Shown piece after piece: positions 5,640-8,424 of a stretch of DNA of 8,424 bases. The stretch covers positions 1-8,424 of the forward strand of contig JAGLRY010000106.1 of assembly GCA_023135995.1 (NCBI GenBank). Direction: 5' to 3'. This DNA comes from Candidatus Aminicenantota bacterium (GTDB lineage: Bacteria > Acidobacteriota > Aminicenantia > Aminicenantales > Aminicenantaceae). Made by a program: the position numbers and the translations under genes. The stretch's first letter is position 1; each line of letters starts with the position of its first letter. The notes under the pieces were generated by a model. That model had not been told where the DNA came from, did not search any database, and was given only the letters and a program-made list of their open reading frames with translations.

Positions 5640-7121
5640 ATGACGGAGAAAAAAGGAGCAGAGAATAATCCTCAAGACGACTTAATCGCTCTCCGCAAAA
5701 GAGTCGTCGAGCTTGAAAATGCCCTCGTCGCATCCCAGAAAAAGGAAGAGGAGCTCCGCCGGTCCGAAGAGAAGTACCGGGCGATCTTTGAATCCTTCTA
5801 CGATGTGTACTACCGAACGGATAAAGATGGAAAGGTCATCGATATCAGTCCGTCTATCCATTCTCAAGCGGGATACGATCCCAGTGATATCATCGGCCAT
5901 CCCGTGACCGTTTTTTTTGTCGAACCATCAGCCCGTGATGTTTTTATCCAAAAGATCAAAGAAACAGGATGGATCAACGATTACGAGATAAAGCTGAAAA
6001 GCAAGAGTGGAACACCGATTGAAACATCGGTAAGCGCCCGGATTGTGCTGGATGAAAACCAAGTCCCTTCTGGTATTGAAGGCATACTTCGCAACATTAC
6101 CGAACGAAAACGCATCGAATTAGCCCTCAAAGATTCAGAACAAAAATACCGAGATCTTGTGGATAATGCCCTTGTCGGCGTATACAGGACCAATCTCTCA
6201 GGCGATATCCTTTTTATCAATGAGGCTTTCTCAGACCTGTTGGGCTTCTCATCACCGGAAGATATGATGAAAGAAGGAGTCTTGGTCAGGTACAAGAACC
6301 TTGAGGACCGTGATCTGTTCATCGAGAAACTCAAAGAAAAAGGAAGACTAAGCTATTATGAGGTCGAATTGTTGACCAATTCAGGCGAGTCGAGAAATGT
6401 TCTCCTCAGTGCCACTCTCGCAGGGGACGAAATCATAGGAATGCTGATGGACGTTACTGACCGGAAAAAAGCCACTGAGAAGATCAAAGCCGCGCTGAAA
6501 GAAAAGGAGATCCTCCTCCAGGAATTGCACCATCGCGTGAAGAACAATATGCAGGTGATCTCAGGGCTGATCGAGCTCCAGTCGCAGCAGCTCCATGACG
6601 AGAGCTCTCGTGAGATCTTCAACGAAACCAGAGATCGCGTCAGTTCGATGGCTCTGATCCATGAAAACCTCTACAAGGCCAGCGACCTGGGAAACATCAA
6701 CTTTGTCGAATACGTAAAAACACTGACAACACATTTGTTTTACTCCTATAACGTGGATTGTGACGTCATTCAGCTCAAGACCGATGTCAAAGATGTGTTC
6801 TTGGATGTCCAGGTGGGGATTCCCTGCGGATTGATCATCAATGAACTGGTCTCAAACACTCTAAAACATGCCTTCCCTGGGGATCAACATGGGGAAGTCT
6901 GTGTTTCCCTATTCCCGGAGGGTGAAGGTCAGTACACCTTGATCGTGAAAGACAATGGCACAGGATTTCCCAAAGATCTGGACTTCAGGAAGACCAAGTC
7001 TCTCGGGATGCAGCTAGTGACAATGCTGGTCGACCAGCTTGAGGGAACCATCGCAATGGAGAGCGACGGAGGAACAGAATTTATCATCTCTTTTTCAGAG
7101 AAAAAGGAGGGCAAATCATGA
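5640..7121 (+). CDS. PAS-PAS sensor histidine kinase, HisKA_2 type
   Basis: 493 residues, no signal peptide and no membrane segment, so a cytosolic sensor. In order: a short coiled coil (about 14-45), PAS domain 1 (about 45-158, ending GILRNITERK), PAS domain 2 (about 165-277, ending MDVTDRK), a linker helix, a HisKA_2 dimerisation domain with ELHHRVKNN (295-303; phospho-acceptor H297 or H298), and an HATPase domain. The ATPase shows an N-box NELVSN (401-406), DNGTGFP (438-444), SLGMQLV (454-460) and GGTEF (477-481). All kinase motifs are present, so it should be active. There is no receiver domain, and no response regulator lies in this window. The PAS ligands cannot be told from sequence. 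The ribosome-binding site is poor (GAGCTGG, 5631-5637). The stop overlaps the PhzF-like start by four bases (ATGA), which implies translational coupling. Confidence 0.9.
   Translation: MTEKKGAENNPQDDLIALRKRVVELENALVASQKKEEELRRSEEKYRAIFESFYDVYYRTDKDGKVIDISPSIHSQAGYDPSDIIGHPVTVFFVEPSARDVFIQKIKETGWINDYEIKLKSKSGTPIETSVSARIVLDENQVPSGIEGILRNITERKRIELALKDSEQKYRDLVDNALVGVYRTNLSGDILFINEAFSDLLGFSSPEDMMKEGVLVRYKNLEDRDLFIEKLKEKGRLSYYEVELLTNSGESRNVLLSATLAGDEIIGMLMDVTDRKKATEKIKAALKEKEILLQELHHRVKNNMQVISGLIELQSQQLHDESSREIFNETRDRVSSMALIHENLYKASDLGNINFVEYVKTLTTHLFYSYNVDCDVIQLKTDVKDVFLDVQVGIPCGLIINELVSNTLKHAFPGDQHGEVCVSLFPEGEGQYTLIVKDNGTGFPKDLDFRKTKSLGMQLVTMLVDQLEGTIAMESDGGTEFIISFSEKKEGKS
7105..7110 (+). promoter_or_regulatory. 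Strong ribosome-binding site inside the kinase gene
   Basis: AGGAGG, seven bases before the ATG at 7118, lies within the last codons of the kinase gene. It fixes the start of the PhzF-like gene and shows it can be translated well from the shared transcript. Confidence 0.75.
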
Positions 7122-8005
7122 GAGCACACGCCTTTACTATCGTAGATGTGTTCGCAGAAAAGAAATATGCAGGGAACCAATTGGCCGTATTCAGGGATGC
7201 GGGGGATCTTTCTGATGAAGAAATGCAGCTCTTTACCAAAGAAATGAATTATTCTGAAACTACGTTCATCCTTTCCGATAAGAAACGGAAGGGCGGCTAT
7301 GATGTCCGCATTTTTACCCCTGCCGAGGAGATCCCCTTTGCCGGCCATCCCACTCTTGGCACAGCTTTTGTCATCCAACAGGAAATCATCCGGAAACCCA
7401 TCGAAAAAGTGATCCTCAATCTGCGCATTGGACAGATTCCTGTCGCTTTGAGCTTTAGCAAAGGAGAAGTGGACGATCTATGGATGGAGCAGAAACAGCC
7501 TGAATTCGGGCCGGAGTTAGATAAAGCTATAATAGCAAAGGCTCTGAGTATTGAAGAGACGGATATCCATGATAAGTTTCCCGTTCAAGAGGTCTCCACA
7601 GGCCTTCCTTTTATGATCGTCCCTTTGAAGACGTTGGAAGCTGTTAAAAAGGCGAGGATCAACAGAGATGTTTTTTTTGGATTGATCGCCGATACCGAGG
7701 CTAAAGCTCCGCTTATCTTTTGTCCGGAGACATATAATCCAAAGAATGATCTGAACTGCAGAGTTTTTGTTGACTATTATGATATTCCCGAAGATCCAGC
7801 GACAGGTAGTGCTAACGGATGTCTCGCCGGGTACTTGGTGAGACACCGCTACTTTGGGGAAAACCGCATCAATGTGCGAGTCGAACAGGGATACGAGATC
7901 GGACGGCCATCGCTCCTTTATCTCAAAGCTGAAGAGAATGCAGATGCGATAGACGTGTTTGTCGGTGGCAAAGTGTTCAATATCGCCAAAGGCGAATTTA
8001 TTTGA
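7118..8005 (+). CDS. PhzF-family isomerase/epimerase-like protein
   Basis: 295 residues, the usual length for the PhzF family (PF02567), a diaminopimelate-epimerase-like fold. Family signatures: FTIVDVFAEKKYAGNQLAVF at 6-25, NYSETTF with the expected catalytic acid E47, FTPAEEIPFAGHPTLGTAF at 66-84 (H77), and EDPATGSANG at 225-234 (D226). Studied members isomerise small metabolites, as in phenazine synthesis, but most genomic copies have no known substrate. No other phenazine genes are here, so a phenazine role should not be assumed. It has a strong ribosome-binding site and overlaps the kinase stop by four bases, so it is probably cotranscribed with it. A small hairpin (7983-7987 with 7991-7995) followed by ATTTATTT overlaps the stop and might weakly end the transcript. 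Confidence 0.9.
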   Translation: MRAHAFTIVDVFAEKKYAGNQLAVFRDAGDLSDEEMQLFTKEMNYSETTFILSDKKRKGGYDVRIFTPAEEIPFAGHPTLGTAFVIQQEIIRKPIEKVILNLRIGQIPVALSFSKGEVDDLWMEQKQPEFGPELDKAIIAKALSIEETDIHDKFPVQEVSTGLPFMIVPLKTLEAVKKARINRDVFFGLIADTEAKAPLIFCPETYNPKNDLNCRVFVDYYDIPEDPATGSANGCLAGYLVRHRYFGENRINVRVEQGYEIGRPSLLYLKAEENADAIDVFVGGKVFNIAKGEFI

Positions 8006-8070
8006 ATCTGAGACGCTGCAATTATTCTAGTTTGACATTTTTTGTTTAATTGTGCCAATGGGAGGATGGA

Positions 8071-8424
8071 ATGAAATCAATCCGTTTCATCATATTATCG
8101 ATCGTTGTCGCGTTTTTGATTCAATCTTCCTGGCTGATGGCCGACTCTGTTCGTTCGGGGCAGAAAAGAGTCGACGGCGTTCAGGTCTTCTGGTTGAGCA
8201 ATGACCAGATCCACTGCTCGGTGTCAGTAGAAAACGGCATCCTCAGGCAAGATGAGCTCATGCCACTCCCGGAATGGATCGCAAAGTATGGGGCCCAGTT
8301 CCTCGAAGTGAGAACAGATGCGGATTTTGCCCTAGATCTGATGTGGGCGAGGTGGAAGGCTCCCGGTAAAGCGAGCAACGCAGAGAATCCTGTCTTTTTG
8401 ACAAAGAAAGACTTCCGGATGGTG
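8071..8424 (+). CDS. 5' part of a secreted protein gene, function unknown
   Basis: The ATG at 8071, with GGAGG (8061-8065) five bases ahead, opens a frame that runs uninterrupted through the window end, giving 118 residues. The first 24 residues are a signal peptide (MKSIRFIILSIVVAFLI, then a likely cut after WLMA). The mature start, with VFWLSNDQIHCSVSVENG, then LMPLPEWIAKYG, LDLMWARWKAPGKASNAENP and VFLTKKDF, looks like a beta-rich N-terminal domain with aromatic residues. It brings to mind the N-terminal domains of secreted carbohydrate-active enzymes, but I cannot assign a family. A TTGACA at 8032-8037 could be a -35 box, though no proper -10 follows at the right distance. It is a separate gene, 65 bases after the PhzF-like stop. 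Confidence 0.75.
   Translation, partial: MKSIRFIILSIVVAFLIQSSWLMADSVRSGQKRVDGVQVFWLSNDQIHCSVSVENGILRQDELMPLPEWIAKYGAQFLEVRTDADFALDLMWARWKAPGKASNAENPVFLTKKDFRMV

Noticed and set aside
6929..7378. 149-codon minus-strand ORF across the kinase-PhzF junction
   Set aside because: It lies opposite two well-supported genes, has no recognisable domain and no good ribosome-binding site; it is a shadow frame.

Overview
The window looks like ordinary chromosomal DNA from a Gram-negative-type, diderm bacterium of medium G+C content. Four of the predicted proteins start with export signals, and two of those look like lipoproteins. Relaxed lipoprotein signals, many secreted hydrolases and a PAS/HisKA_2 sensor kinase would fit an Acidobacteriota/Aminicenantota-like heterotroph. 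That placement is an impression from protein style, not from a marker gene. I see no rRNA, tRNA, CRISPR array, transposase or phage gene.

Layout, left to right: (1) the last 59 codons of an unidentified gene, then a strong-looking promoter; (2) an exported serine hydrolase of the beta-lactamase/PBP4B-like family; (3) an intergenic stretch with a 47-base compound palindrome of the TGTAGGG...CCCTACA kind and a second good promoter; (4) a lipoprotein with the two-domain fold of UshA-type 5'-nucleotidases but a badly eroded metal site; (5) a convergent, slightly overlapping class B acid phosphatase (AphA-like), also probably a lipoprotein; (6) a divergent promoter region; (7) a cytosolic calcineurin-like phosphoesterase with an intact metal site and a long insertion; (8) an intergenic stretch with a terminator-like hairpin and a promoter; (9) a PAS-PAS-HisKA_2 histidine kinase whose stop codon overlaps the start of (10) a PhzF-family isomerase; (11) the first 118 codons of a secreted protein cut off by the window edge.

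The middle of the window (1823-5426) is a run of three unrelated phosphatase folds: a UshA-like protein, an AphA-like HAD phosphatase and a metallophosphoesterase. The first two would sit in the envelope and could act on external nucleotides or phosphoesters. The third is cytosolic and has its own promoter. The kinase and the PhzF-like enzyme appear translationally coupled, although no response regulator is visible.

I did not find a clearly new multi-gene system. The items most worth a second look are the degenerate metal site of the UshA-like lipoprotein, the lipoprotein version of AphA, the compound palindrome, the kinase-PhzF coupling, and a duplicated ribosome-binding site with a five-codon ORF ahead of the metallophosphoesterase.
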